Positions 1 through 5,874 of a stretch of 5,874 nucleotides of DNA are shown piece by piece; position 1 is the first letter of the stretch; each line of letters opens with the position of its first letter. Below the pieces are notes generated by a model, which was not told the origin of the DNA, ran no database searches, and was given only the letters and a program-made list of their open reading frames with translations. Location: the NCBI GenBank assembly GCA_002432555.1, contig DJFO01000029.1:1704-7577 (forward strand), given 5' to 3'. A program made the position numbers and the translations under genes. This stretch comes from Marinagarivorans sp. UBA5870 (GTDB lineage Bacteria; Pseudomonadota; Gammaproteobacteria; Pseudomonadales; Cellvibrionaceae).

Positions 1-1
1 G

Positions 2-646
2 GTGTATGCCTCCAGCAGTTCCGTCTACGGTATGAACAAAAAAATGCCTTTTTCTACCGCGGATTCAGTGGACCATCCCGTGTCACTCTACGCGGCGACT
101 AAAAAGTCCAATGAGCTAATGTCCCATACCTATTCGCATCTGTATGACATCCCAACCACCGGACTACGGTTTTTTACCGTATACGGTCCCTGGGGGCGGC
201 CGGATATGGCCTTGTTCAAGTTCACAAAGGCGATTTTGGCGAATCAGGCGATCGACATTTACAATCAGGGCAATTTGAGCCGAGACTTCACCTACATCGA
301 TGATATTGTCGAGGGGGTGATCCGCATTCAGGATGTGGTTCCTCAGCGCAACGACGCTTGGACTGTTGAGAATGGCTCCCCCGGAGACAGCAGCGCTCCC
401 TACCGAATCTACAACATCGGCAACGGCCAGCCGGTCCAATTGATGGATTTTGTTGCGGCATTGGAGGCGGCTCTGGGTCGTACGGCACAAAAAAACTTTT
501 TACCCATGCAGCCGGGCGACGTATATGCCACCTATGCGGATACCGCTAGTTTGTTTGAGGCAACGGGTCATTTGCCACAAGTTTCGGTAAATGAAGGCGT
601 GGCGAAGTTTGTCGAATGGTACAAAGGCTTTTATCGTATTCAGTAA
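2..646 (+). CDS. UDP-glucuronate 4-epimerase, 5'-truncated by the window edge
   Basis: NAD-dependent short-chain dehydrogenase/reductase-type sugar epimerase, most likely the enzyme interconverting UDP-glucuronate and UDP-galacturonate in the cytoplasm (CapI/LpsL group). The 214 residues seen are the C-terminal part of a protein that is usually about 335 residues long, so roughly 120 residues, including the N-terminal glycine-rich NAD-binding motif, lie off the left edge. The GTG at base 2 is an internal valine codon, not a start. The catalytic serine region YASSSSVYG is at residues 2-10 of the fragment, and the YxxxK pair is Tyr30/Lys34. The stretch GLRFFTVYGPWGRPDMA (54-70) is typical of UDP-glucuronate 4-epimerases rather than GalE. 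The APYRIYNIGNG region and the C-terminal substrate domain look intact. ugd, which makes its substrate, follows after 63 bases, which strongly supports this specificity. Another UDP-sugar 4-epimerase remains possible. Confidence 0.88.
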   Translation: MYASSSSVYGMNKKMPFSTADSVDHPVSLYAATKKSNELMSHTYSHLYDIPTTGLRFFTVYGPWGRPDMALFKFTKAILANQAIDIYNQGNLSRDFTYIDDIVEGVIRIQDVVPQRNDAWTVENGSPGDSSAPYRIYNIGNGQPVQLMDFVAALEAALGRTAQKNFLPMQPGDVYATYADTASLFEATGHLPQVSVNEGVAKFVEWYKGFYRIQ

Positions 647-700
647 TGGCCGGGCCACGTTTTGACGAGCTGTGGTAATTTAATCTTGAACAATGCTTTG

Positions 701-712
701 GGAGTGAAGATG
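701..712 (+). promoter_or_regulatory. Ribosome binding site that fixes the ugd start
   Basis: GGAG at 701-704 lies five bases upstream of the ATG at 710-712. The reading frame stays open upstream to an ATG-less start near 662, but that would add 16 residues ahead of the dinucleotide-binding strand. The family begins directly with [12 protein letters not shown], so the ATG at 710 is preferred. Confidence 0.75.
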
Positions 713-1876
713 AAAATTGCGGTGGTAGGTACTGGTTATGTGGGGCTTTCTAACGCTGTGCTGTTGGCGCAGAATCACGAGGTGGTTGCGCTGGACTTGG
801 TGCCCGAAAAAGTCCAGATGATCAATGCCAAAAAATCGCCGATCGTCGATCAGGAAATTGAAGACTTTTTGCTGAATAAAAAGCTCAATCTCAAAGCAAC
901 GCTCGATAAAAAGGAAGCCTACCTCGGGGCGGAGTTCGTCATTATTGCAACGCCCACCGATTACGATCCGGACACCAACTATTTCAACACTCGATCGGTG
1001 GAGGCCGTTATCAAAGATGTGACGGCCATAAACCCGGCTGCCACCATGGTCATCAAGTCAACTATTCCGGTCGGATTCGTGCAAGGCATAAAGGCGGAAC
1101 TCGGAATCGAGCGGGTGATCTTCTCGCCAGAATTTCTGCGTGAGGGAAAAGCCTTGTATGACAACTTATACCCGTCTCGTATTATCGTGGGTGACCGCTC
1201 CGAGCGCGGAGAGGTTTTTGCGAACCTTCTGCGAGAGGGGGCGATCAAGAAAGATATACCGATATTATTTACCGATTCCACCGAGGCGGAAGCGATTAAA
1301 TTATTTTCCAATACGTTTCTCGCCATGCGAGTGGCATACTTCAATGAGTTGGACACCTACGCGGAAACTCATGGCTTAAACTCCAAACAGATCATCGATG
1401 GCGTTTGCCTTGATCCGCGCATCGGTAACTATTACAACAATCCGTCGTTTGGCTATGGCGGATACTGCTTGCCAAAGGATACGAAACAGCTTTTGGCAAA
1501 CTATCACGAGGTGCCGAATAACCTCATTCGTGCCATCGTGGACGCAAACAGTACTCGTAAGGATTTTATCGCGGAGTCTGTCATTAGACGCAAACCCAAG
1601 TGCGTCGGAATATATCGTCTTATCATGAAAGCGGGGTCCGACAATTTCCGCGCTTCATCGATTCAGGGCGTAATGAAGCGCATAAAAGCCAAAGGCATAC
1701 CCGTCGTGGTTTACGAGCCGGTTTTGCAAGAGGAGTCTTTTTTCAATTCTCCCGTGATTAACGATTTGGCTAAATTTAAAGCGCACTGCGACGTCATTGT
1801 CGCCAACCGGATGGTAGAGGACATCATGGACGTGGCGGACAAAGTCTATACGCGCGATCTTTTCAGCAGTGATTGA
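710..1876 (+). CDS. ugd: UDP-glucose 6-dehydrogenase
   Basis: Cytoplasmic enzyme that oxidises UDP-glucose to UDP-glucuronate with two NAD+, supplying acidic sugar for surface polysaccharide. From the ATG at 710 it has 388 residues, the same length as the short E. coli/Klebsiella type. The NAD-binding GxGxxG is GTGYVG at residues 7-12. The central domain has FSPEFLREG with Glu141, and Lys197/Asn201 in IKLFSN. The active-site cysteine is Cys253 in [10 protein letters not shown], with Asp257 after it. The C-terminal UDP-binding domain has [14 protein letters not shown], and the chain ends in [11 protein letters not shown], nearly identical to the E. coli enzyme's end as I recall it. All key residues are present, so it should be active. 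It lies between the UDP-glucuronate epimerase (63-base gap) and rfbB (41-base gap), probably in one transcript. Some stretches are AT-richer than block 2 (22 G+C of 60 in bases 841-900), which is common in polysaccharide loci. Confidence 0.96.
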   Translation: MKIAVVGTGYVGLSNAVLLAQNHEVVALDLVPEKVQMINAKKSPIVDQEIEDFLLNKKLNLKATLDKKEAYLGAEFVIIATPTDYDPDTNYFNTRSVEAVIKDVTAINPAATMVIKSTIPVGFVQGIKAELGIERVIFSPEFLREGKALYDNLYPSRIIVGDRSERGEVFANLLREGAIKKDIPILFTDSTEAEAIKLFSNTFLAMRVAYFNELDTYAETHGLNSKQIIDGVCLDPRIGNYYNNPSFGYGGYCLPKDTKQLLANYHEVPNNLIRAIVDANSTRKDFIAESVIRRKPKCVGIYRLIMKAGSDNFRASSIQGVMKRIKAKGIPVVVYEPVLQEESFFNSPVINDLAKFKAHCDVIVANRMVEDIMDVADKVYTRDLFSSD

Positions 1877-1917
1877 TGAAGTAACGTCCATTTTTTAGGT
1901 TCAATTGAGTTAAATTT

Positions 1918-3018
1918 ATGGCCAAAAGATTATTGGTGACCGGCGGTGCCGGATTTATCGGCGCAAATTTTGTCCATTATTGGCTTGCACGATATCCGCA
2001 GGATCGATTGGTAGTCCTCGATGCCTTGACCTACGCTGGGAACCTTGCGAACTTGCAGGCGGTGATTGACCATTCACAGCTTCGATTCGTTCATGGGGAT
2101 ATTGGCAATACCGAGCTGGTCGAAAAACTGTTGCGCGAGGAGCAGATTGACACCCTCGTACATTTTGCTGCCGAGTCGCACGTCGACCGCTCGATTCTCG
2201 GGCCGGATGCCTTTGTTGAGACCAATATCATTGGAACTTACAGCTTGCTGAAGGCAGCCAAAAAGGTTTGGTTGGATGGACCGGAGGTATTGCCGCACAG
2301 GTTTCACCATGTGTCCACGGATGAAGTTTACGGCACCCTGGGTCCCACGGATCCGCCATTTACCGAGACTACGGCATATGCGCCGAATTCACCCTATTCG
2401 GCGAGCAAAGCGGCATCGGATCATTTGGTCCGCGCCTATCACCATACCTACCATCTGAATGTAACCACCAGCAATTGCTCCAACAATTACGGCCCCTATC
2501 ATTTCCCGGAGAAGCTGATTCCGCTGGTGATTACCAATATTCTCCACAACAGGCCGCTCCCGGTTTACGGTGACGGCAAGCAGATCCGCGATTGGCTGTA
2601 TGTGGAGGATCACGCACGCGGCATCGATTTAGTCTTGCAAAACGGCAAGGTCGGTGAGAATTACAACATCGGTGGTCACAACGAATGGGCGAACATCGAT
2701 ATAGTGACGCTGATTGGTAAGCTGCTAGAGCAGGAATTTGCGGCAGACGGCGCGTGGGCGAAAAAGTATCCCGCGGCAACCGCGGCTATATCGGGCAAAA
2801 CGAATGAGCTGATTACCTTCGTAAAAGACCGGCCCGGCCACGATCGCCGTTACGCCATAGATGCTGGAAAAACTTCCAGCGAACTGGGCTATAAACCGCA
2901 CGAATCCTTCGAATCCGGCATCCGCAAGACAGTTCGCTGGTATCTTGAAAATGATGCCTGGTGGCGTGGAGTCATGGATGGATCTTACCGTGAATGGGTG
3001 GAGCGGCAATACAGCTAG
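1918..3018 (+). CDS. rfbB: dTDP-glucose 4,6-dehydratase
   Basis: Cytoplasmic NAD-dependent dehydratase (RfbB/RmlB) converting dTDP-glucose to dTDP-4-keto-6-deoxyglucose, the second step towards dTDP-L-rhamnose and the precursor of other deoxy- and amino-deoxysugars. At 366 residues it is of normal family length. The NAD-binding motif TGGAGFIG is at residues 8-15. Catalytic Thr134-Asp135-Glu136 lie in STDEVYG, which distinguishes dehydratases from epimerases. The YxxxK pair is Tyr160/Lys164 in YSASK. SNNYGPYHFPEKLIP and the C-terminal GHDRRYAID region, both hallmarks of the family, are present. The ATG at 1918 is chosen because it opens MAKRLLVTGGAG. Its ribosome binding site is weak (only GAG at 1907-1909, eight bases away). 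It is the last gene of the plus-strand block here. rmlA, rmlC and rmlD are not seen, so the final sugar cannot be named. RffG, the same enzyme in enterobacterial common antigen synthesis, is not excluded. Confidence 0.95.
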   Translation: MAKRLLVTGGAGFIGANFVHYWLARYPQDRLVVLDALTYAGNLANLQAVIDHSQLRFVHGDIGNTELVEKLLREEQIDTLVHFAAESHVDRSILGPDAFVETNIIGTYSLLKAAKKVWLDGPEVLPHRFHHVSTDEVYGTLGPTDPPFTETTAYAPNSPYSASKAASDHLVRAYHHTYHLNVTTSNCSNNYGPYHFPEKLIPLVITNILHNRPLPVYGDGKQIRDWLYVEDHARGIDLVLQNGKVGENYNIGGHNEWANIDIVTLIGKLLEQEFAADGAWAKKYPAATAAISGKTNELITFVKDRPGHDRRYAIDAGKTSSELGYKPHESFESGIRKTVRWYLENDAWWRGVMDGSYREWVERQYS

Positions 3019-3038
3019 CATCCGATAGCAGGCGTCGG

Positions 3039-3069
3039 CCCGCTTTAGGCGGGGCGCGCTTAACCGCGC
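3039..3069. repeat. Two adjacent GC-rich inverted repeats in the convergent spacer
   Basis: CCCGC (3039-3043) pairs with GCGGG (3049-3053) around the loop TTTAG. Immediately next to it, GCGCG (3054-3058) pairs with CGCGC (3065-3069) around a six-base loop. The stems are only 5 bp but pure G:C and back to back. No T tract follows on either strand, so an intrinsic terminator is not demonstrated. They could contribute to a bidirectional termination region or belong to a REP-like palindromic element. A single copy in this window cannot decide. Confidence 0.4.
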
Positions 3070-3077
3070 GGTCGAGC

Positions 3078-3124
3078 TTCCACCTCGTTTGCCCTGGCCG
3101 TTTGGCCGGGTGCACCGGGTGGAA
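3078..3124. terminator. Nested hairpin between convergent genes, possible bidirectional terminator
   Basis: An inner hairpin pairs CCTGGCC (3093-3099) with GGCCGGG (3104-3110) around a GTTT loop, with one G-T wobble. It is enclosed by an outer 7-bp stem, TTCCACC (3078-3084) with GGTGGAA (3118-3124). A competing stem, GCCGTTT (3097-3103) with AAACGGC (3124-3130), is followed after six bases by TTTTT at 3137-3141 and could act for the plus strand. The structure lies 59 bases past the rfbB stop and 10 bases past the minus-strand kinase stop, where both transcripts need to end. The lack of a T run directly after the main stem on either strand keeps confidence low. Confidence 0.4.
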
Positions 3125-3133
3125 AACGGCAGG

Positions 3134-4858
3134 CTATTTTTGCGTGAACAGCAAGATCATGATTGCTGCCAGGCTCCAGCCGGCCGCCGCAAACGCTTGC
3201 CAAAATTTCAGGGGATTGCGTTCCAGCAAAGGTTTTTCCCGAGGACTTTGCCACAACGGATTCGGGCGTTGCAGGTCCGTGAGCCATTCCGACAAAGCCT
3301 CGTAACGGTTTCCGGGAGAAATGCTGACGGCTTTTTCGATGGCTCTGTCCAACCACAGTGGAATCAATGGATTGATCTTGCTCGCGGAAACATATTTCAA
3401 TCGTTGCAGGGATTTCTCGTTCAGGGCCGTAACGTAATCATTCCCGTAGGGTTTTTTCCCGGTCAGCATCTCGTAAAGAATGACACCTATTGAAAATTGA
3501 TCTGCAGCCGGCGTTGCCTTGCTGCCGTACCTGTATTCCGGTGCCGAGTAGTCGAGGGTTCCCAAAGCTTGATCGCGCTCAGAAGGCGCTTTTCTTTCCT
3601 CGATCCCGGCAACCGCGCAGGACCCGAAGTCAATGATCACGGCGCCGCGTTTGCTGACGAGTATGTTGCTCGGCTTGAGATCCTGGTGCAGAGTTTCTTT
3701 GCGGTGAAACGCCCTGACACCGCGAATGATTTGTTCGATGAGTTCGAGTGCATCGGGGATGGCGAAAGGCGCTCGCTCCTTGATGAGTTGGGCCAGGGTC
3801 GGCCCCGGGATATATTCGGTGAGATAATACAGGTGCGAACGGGCGAACGGTGGTTTGACGATGCGGACCACATGCGGGTTCTGAATCCGCGTGCCAATCC
3901 AGTTCTCCATCACGAAGCGCTCAATATACGCGGGATCGTCTTCGTAATTGAACGAGGGCGTCTTCATCACCAACTGCGTCCCCTGTGGAGACTCGACCCA
4001 GTACACTTGGCTGCGCTCAGACTCGTGTAGTATTTTTTTCACGCAGAGTCCGTCGAGGCTTTGTCCCGGGTTCAGGAGCGGCGGAAAGGGCAGACGCGCA
4101 AGCGCAGCCACCGCGTCGTGCTGAGTAGCATTTCCCTTCTGTTCAATACGGCAAATCTGCAGGCTCAGATTATCCTGGCTGTCGTGTTCCAGCGCGGCTT
4201 CTAGCAGTGCTCCGGCAAGGTCTTCCAAACGCGCGGCGTAGATTTGCATCAGCGCCTTCATTTTGCCAGCGGGTATTGCGTCGTGCACACCGTCTGTTGT
4301 CAGGAGGTAGAGATCGCCGATCTCCAGCTCGAAGGAGTGCATATCCACTTCCAGTGACGGATCAGCTCCTAAGGCGCGGCTGAGGTAAGTGGTTTTATTG
4401 TCGATGCGCTGGCAATGGTCGCGGGTGAGAGGCTCGAGATGGCCCGCGCGGTATCTGTAGATTCGGCTATCGCCTATATGAAATGTAAAGCCGGTATCTC
4501 CTTTCAGAATCAAGACGGAAAAGGTCGTAAGGTGACCTTCCTGTCTCACGCTGTTCTGGCCCTGGGACCAGAGATAACGATTCAACGATTGAATCACCTG
4601 CACCGCTGAGGTTTGGGTCCGCCACGTGTCGGGCGTTGCGTAATAATCGCTAAGAAAGCCGGTAATGGCCGCCTGGCTTGCCTGTTTGGCAGAGGCACTG
4701 CTGCTGACGCCATCGGCAATGGCTATGGCAATTCCCTTGTTCGCCAATTGAGCCCCCTCGGGTATACGCGCGCCCACCGTGTCTTGATTATCCGGTTTGC
4801 GGCCGGCAATACTGCGCTGGGTAAAGGTAATGCCGAGGGCGGACTGTAATTGTTCCAA
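3134..4858 (-). CDS. Bifunctional PP2C-type phosphatase / Ser-Thr protein kinase, C-terminally membrane-anchored
   Basis: A 574-residue fusion. Residues about 10-240 form a PP2C/PPM phosphatase with metal-binding acidic motifs: DNQD (23-26), DG (49-50), GDSR with Asp130, TTDG with Asp189, and DNLS with Asp229. Residues about 268-530 form a Hanks-type kinase: Lys299 (VMK), helix-C Glu318, HQDLKPSN with catalytic Asp393, DFG at 410-412, APE at 439-441, Asp453 and Arg518. The catalytic loop is HQD, not HRD, so it is a non-RD kinase, and the glycine-rich loop is degenerate (HESERSQVY, 278-286). One hydrophobic segment at about 552-571 and a four-residue tail (TQK end) suggest a tail anchor with both enzymes in the cytoplasm. 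The TTG at 4858 is chosen for its strong ribosome binding site. There is no ATG start, and the first internal methionine (173) would destroy the phosphatase. It lies 24 bases after the nitrate transporter, so the two are co-transcribed. Presumably it sets the phosphorylation of a nitrate-uptake or regulatory protein. The target is unknown. Confidence 0.9.
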   Translation of the reverse strand: MEQLQSALGITFTQRSIAGRKPDNQDTVGARIPEGAQLANKGIAIAIADGVSSSASAKQASQAAITGFLSDYYATPDTWRTQTSAVQVIQSLNRYLWSQGQNSVRQEGHLTTFSVLILKGDTGFTFHIGDSRIYRYRAGHLEPLTRDHCQRIDNKTTYLSRALGADPSLEVDMHSFELEIGDLYLLTTDGVHDAIPAGKMKALMQIYAARLEDLAGALLEAALEHDSQDNLSLQICRIEQKGNATQHDAVAALARLPFPPLLNPGQSLDGLCVKKILHESERSQVYWVESPQGTQLVMKTPSFNYEDDPAYIERFVMENWIGTRIQNPHVVRIVKPPFARSHLYYLTEYIPGPTLAQLIKERAPFAIPDALELIEQIIRGVRAFHRKETLHQDLKPSNILVSKRGAVIIDFGSCAVAGIEERKAPSERDQALGTLDYSAPEYRYGSKATPAADQFSIGVILYEMLTGKKPYGNDYVTALNEKSLQRLKYVSASKINPLIPLWLDRAIEKAVSISPGNRYEALSEWLTDLQRPNPLWQSPREKPLLERNPLKFWQAFAAAGWSLAAIMILLFTQK

Positions 4859-4876
4859 GCGAATACCGCCTCCTTT
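4856..4876 (-). promoter_or_regulatory. Strong ribosome binding site ahead of a TTG start
   Basis: Read on the minus strand, AAAGGAGG occupies 4876-4869, an almost perfect match to the 16S rRNA tail, followed by a 10-base spacer and TTG at 4858-4856. An in-frame ATT at 4864-4862 sits only four bases from the site and is a much rarer start. The only nearby ATG (4883-4881, overlapping the transporter stop) is out of frame and reads just Met-Ala-stop, so it cannot start the kinase. Confidence 0.7.
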
Positions 4877-4882
4877 ATGCCA

Positions 4883-5874
4883 TCACGTCAGTTCAATTTT
4901 TTGAATGGAGCCGTCATCGCGGACTTCCACCATATGACCTGCCGGTTCCTCTAGAAACTGGACAACGGCGAGGCACACTATGGCTACTATACCGATCACC
5001 ATGAAAAAAGTACTCGTGTCGACCAAACTGTAAATCGTTAAAAACGTTACGCCCCCGACATTCCCGTAGGCTCCGGCCATGCCTGCGATCTGGCCGGTCA
5101 TGCGTCGTTTGATGAGCGGAACCACCGCAAATACCGCACCTGCTCCCGCGTTGACGAACAGAGAGCAGACAATCACGGCGCCGACAGCTAAGGCCAAAGG
5201 CCAAGATGAATCGATCTGGGACAAGAGTAAATAGCCAATCGCCAGTCCCAGGATGCAAACCGAGAGGGTCCTGCGTCGACCGTATTTATCAGAAAAATAC
5301 CCGCCGCCGGGACGAGCCACCAAATTCATAAAGGCAAAAGCTGACCCGAGCATGCCCGCAGTTGCCAGCGCCAGACCGGAAAAAGTCTCGAGGAAGAAAG
5401 CAGGCAAAATGGAAACCACTGCGAGTTCCGAACCGAAGGCGACGAAATAAGCCCAATCGAGTACGGCGACTTGAGAGAATTTATATTTATCGTGCTGTAC
5501 TCCGCCGTGTTTCAACATATCGCGGTTCACTTTGTAAAGCTTGCTGAACTGATAGGCTGCGAGAAGTGCCAGGGCTCCATAGAGCGCATAGGCGGTGCTG
5601 TAACCCAGAATTGCCGCCCCGCTGGGTGAGAGTTTCCAAATCAGCACGGCCAAAATGAGATACATAGGAATATGCATCGCCACGCAAAAATAAAAGTCAC
5701 GCCGGCTCGACACTTCGAGCCCACCGGATTTTTTGGGGCGGAAGTAGGTGGAGCCTTGCGGCGTATCGCGGACGTTGCGGTAAAAGAAGACCCCGTAAAT
5801 GATCGCACTCAGGCCCGTCAGACCTACGGCGTAGCGCCAGCCATTGTCGCCACCGAATACCGCGAGCGCCACGG
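4883..5874 (-). CDS. NarK/NasA-family nitrate/nitrite transporter, 5'-truncated by the window edge
   Basis: Inner-membrane major facilitator superfamily protein of the nitrate/nitrite porter family. The C-terminal 329 residues are present, and the N-terminal helices and start lie beyond the right edge (the GTG at 5872 is an internal codon). The nitrate signature of the second half is clear: GAGAVFAVVPL (243-252) followed by TGQIAGMAGAYGNVGG (259-274). ARPGGGYFSDKYGRRR (185-200) combines the conserved helix arginine (Arg186), a probable substrate anion ligand, with the MFS loop motif. Hydrophobic segments lie near 14-31, 60-80, 86-108, 137-160, 168-188, 203-218, 224-250, 262-283 and 287-306. 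The pair at 60-108 is additional to the usual layout between helices 6 and 7. The cytoplasmic tail is acidic (EVRDDGS). The first gene seen of a two-gene unit with the kinase-phosphatase, it most likely serves assimilatory nitrate uptake. Nitrite export or exchange is possible. Confidence 0.88.
   Translation of the reverse strand, partial: VALAVFGGDNGWRYAVGLTGLSAIIYGVFFYRNVRDTPQGSTYFRPKKSGGLEVSSRRDFYFCVAMHIPMYLILAVLIWKLSPSGAAILGYSTAYALYGALALLAAYQFSKLYKVNRDMLKHGGVQHDKYKFSQVAVLDWAYFVAFGSELAVVSILPAFFLETFSGLALATAGMLGSAFAFMNLVARPGGGYFSDKYGRRRTLSVCILGLAIGYLLLSQIDSSWPLALAVGAVIVCSLFVNAGAGAVFAVVPLIKRRMTGQIAGMAGAYGNVGGVTFLTIYSLVDTSTFFMVIGIVAIVCLAVVQFLEEPAGHMVEVRDDGSIQKIELT

Noticed and set aside
662..684. 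Possible promoter before ugd: TTGACG (662-667) and TTTAAT (679-684)
   Set aside because: The boxes are each close to consensus but separated by only 11 bases instead of about 17. No good -10 box lies at the right distance.
662..709. 16-residue N-terminal extension of ugd
   Set aside because: It would start at a non-ATG codon without a ribosome binding site and precede the conserved first strand. The ATG at 710 with GGAG five bases upstream matches the family start.
979..1356. 125-codon minus-strand open frame inside ugd
   Set aside because: Its position is covered by the conserved ugd frame including the Glu141 and Lys197 motifs, and the translation resembles no family I know.
3109..3116. 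Perfect 8-bp palindrome GGTGCACC as an operator site
   Set aside because: It lies between two convergent gene ends, far from any start, and is explained by the surrounding hairpin and direct repeat structure.
3060..3493. Open frames on the plus strand antisense to the end of the kinase gene, and minus-strand frames across the spacer
   Set aside because: They are shadows of the kinase coding frame, with Arg/Pro-rich or otherwise unfamily-like sequence, and no supporting start site.
3497..4030. 177-codon plus-strand open frame opposite the kinase domain
   Set aside because: It lies wholly antisense to a well-supported kinase domain, has no recognisable motif, and its length follows from the GC-rich codon use of the opposite gene.

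Overview
The window looks like chromosomal DNA from a gammaproteobacterium. The UDP-glucose dehydrogenase is the short, E. coli/Klebsiella-type enzyme with the same closing residues. The pairing of a nitrate transporter with a PP2C-kinase fusion is one I associate with Pseudomonas-like bacteria. I cannot name a genus from sequence alone. Two unrelated blocks meet tail to tail, and I see no RNA gene, insertion sequence, CRISPR array or attachment site.

Block 1 (1-3018, plus strand) is the 3' end of a nucleotide-sugar part of a surface polysaccharide locus (capsule, O-antigen or exopolysaccharide). It holds the C-terminal two thirds of a UDP-glucuronate 4-epimerase, then ugd (UDP-glucose 6-dehydrogenase), then rfbB/rmlB (dTDP-glucose 4,6-dehydratase). 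Ugd makes UDP-glucuronate, the epimerase turns it into UDP-galacturonate, and RfbB makes dTDP-4-keto-6-deoxyglucose, the branch point for dTDP-rhamnose and other deoxysugars. The genes are closely spaced (63 and 41 bases) with no clear promoter or terminator between them, so they are probably co-transcribed. The other dTDP-sugar genes (rmlA, rmlC, rmlD) are not in view.

A GC-rich, hairpin-rich spacer of 115 bases (3019-3133) separates the blocks and probably ends transcription from both sides.

Block 2 (3134-5874, minus strand) is a two-gene nitrate unit read leftward. It begins beyond the right edge with a NarK/NasA-type nitrate/nitrite transporter (C-terminal 329 residues present). After 24 bases comes a 574-residue protein joining a PP2C-type phosphatase, a Ser/Thr protein kinase and one C-terminal membrane anchor. 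The unit stops there: the nitrite/nitrate reductase genes expected next in related assimilation loci are absent, and the polysaccharide block lies there instead. The kinase-phosphatase is the most interesting gene here. It carries two opposing activities on one membrane-tethered chain, is translated from a TTG start behind a very strong ribosome binding site, and has a degenerate ATP-binding glycine loop. Its target is not evident, and the linked transporter is the obvious candidate.
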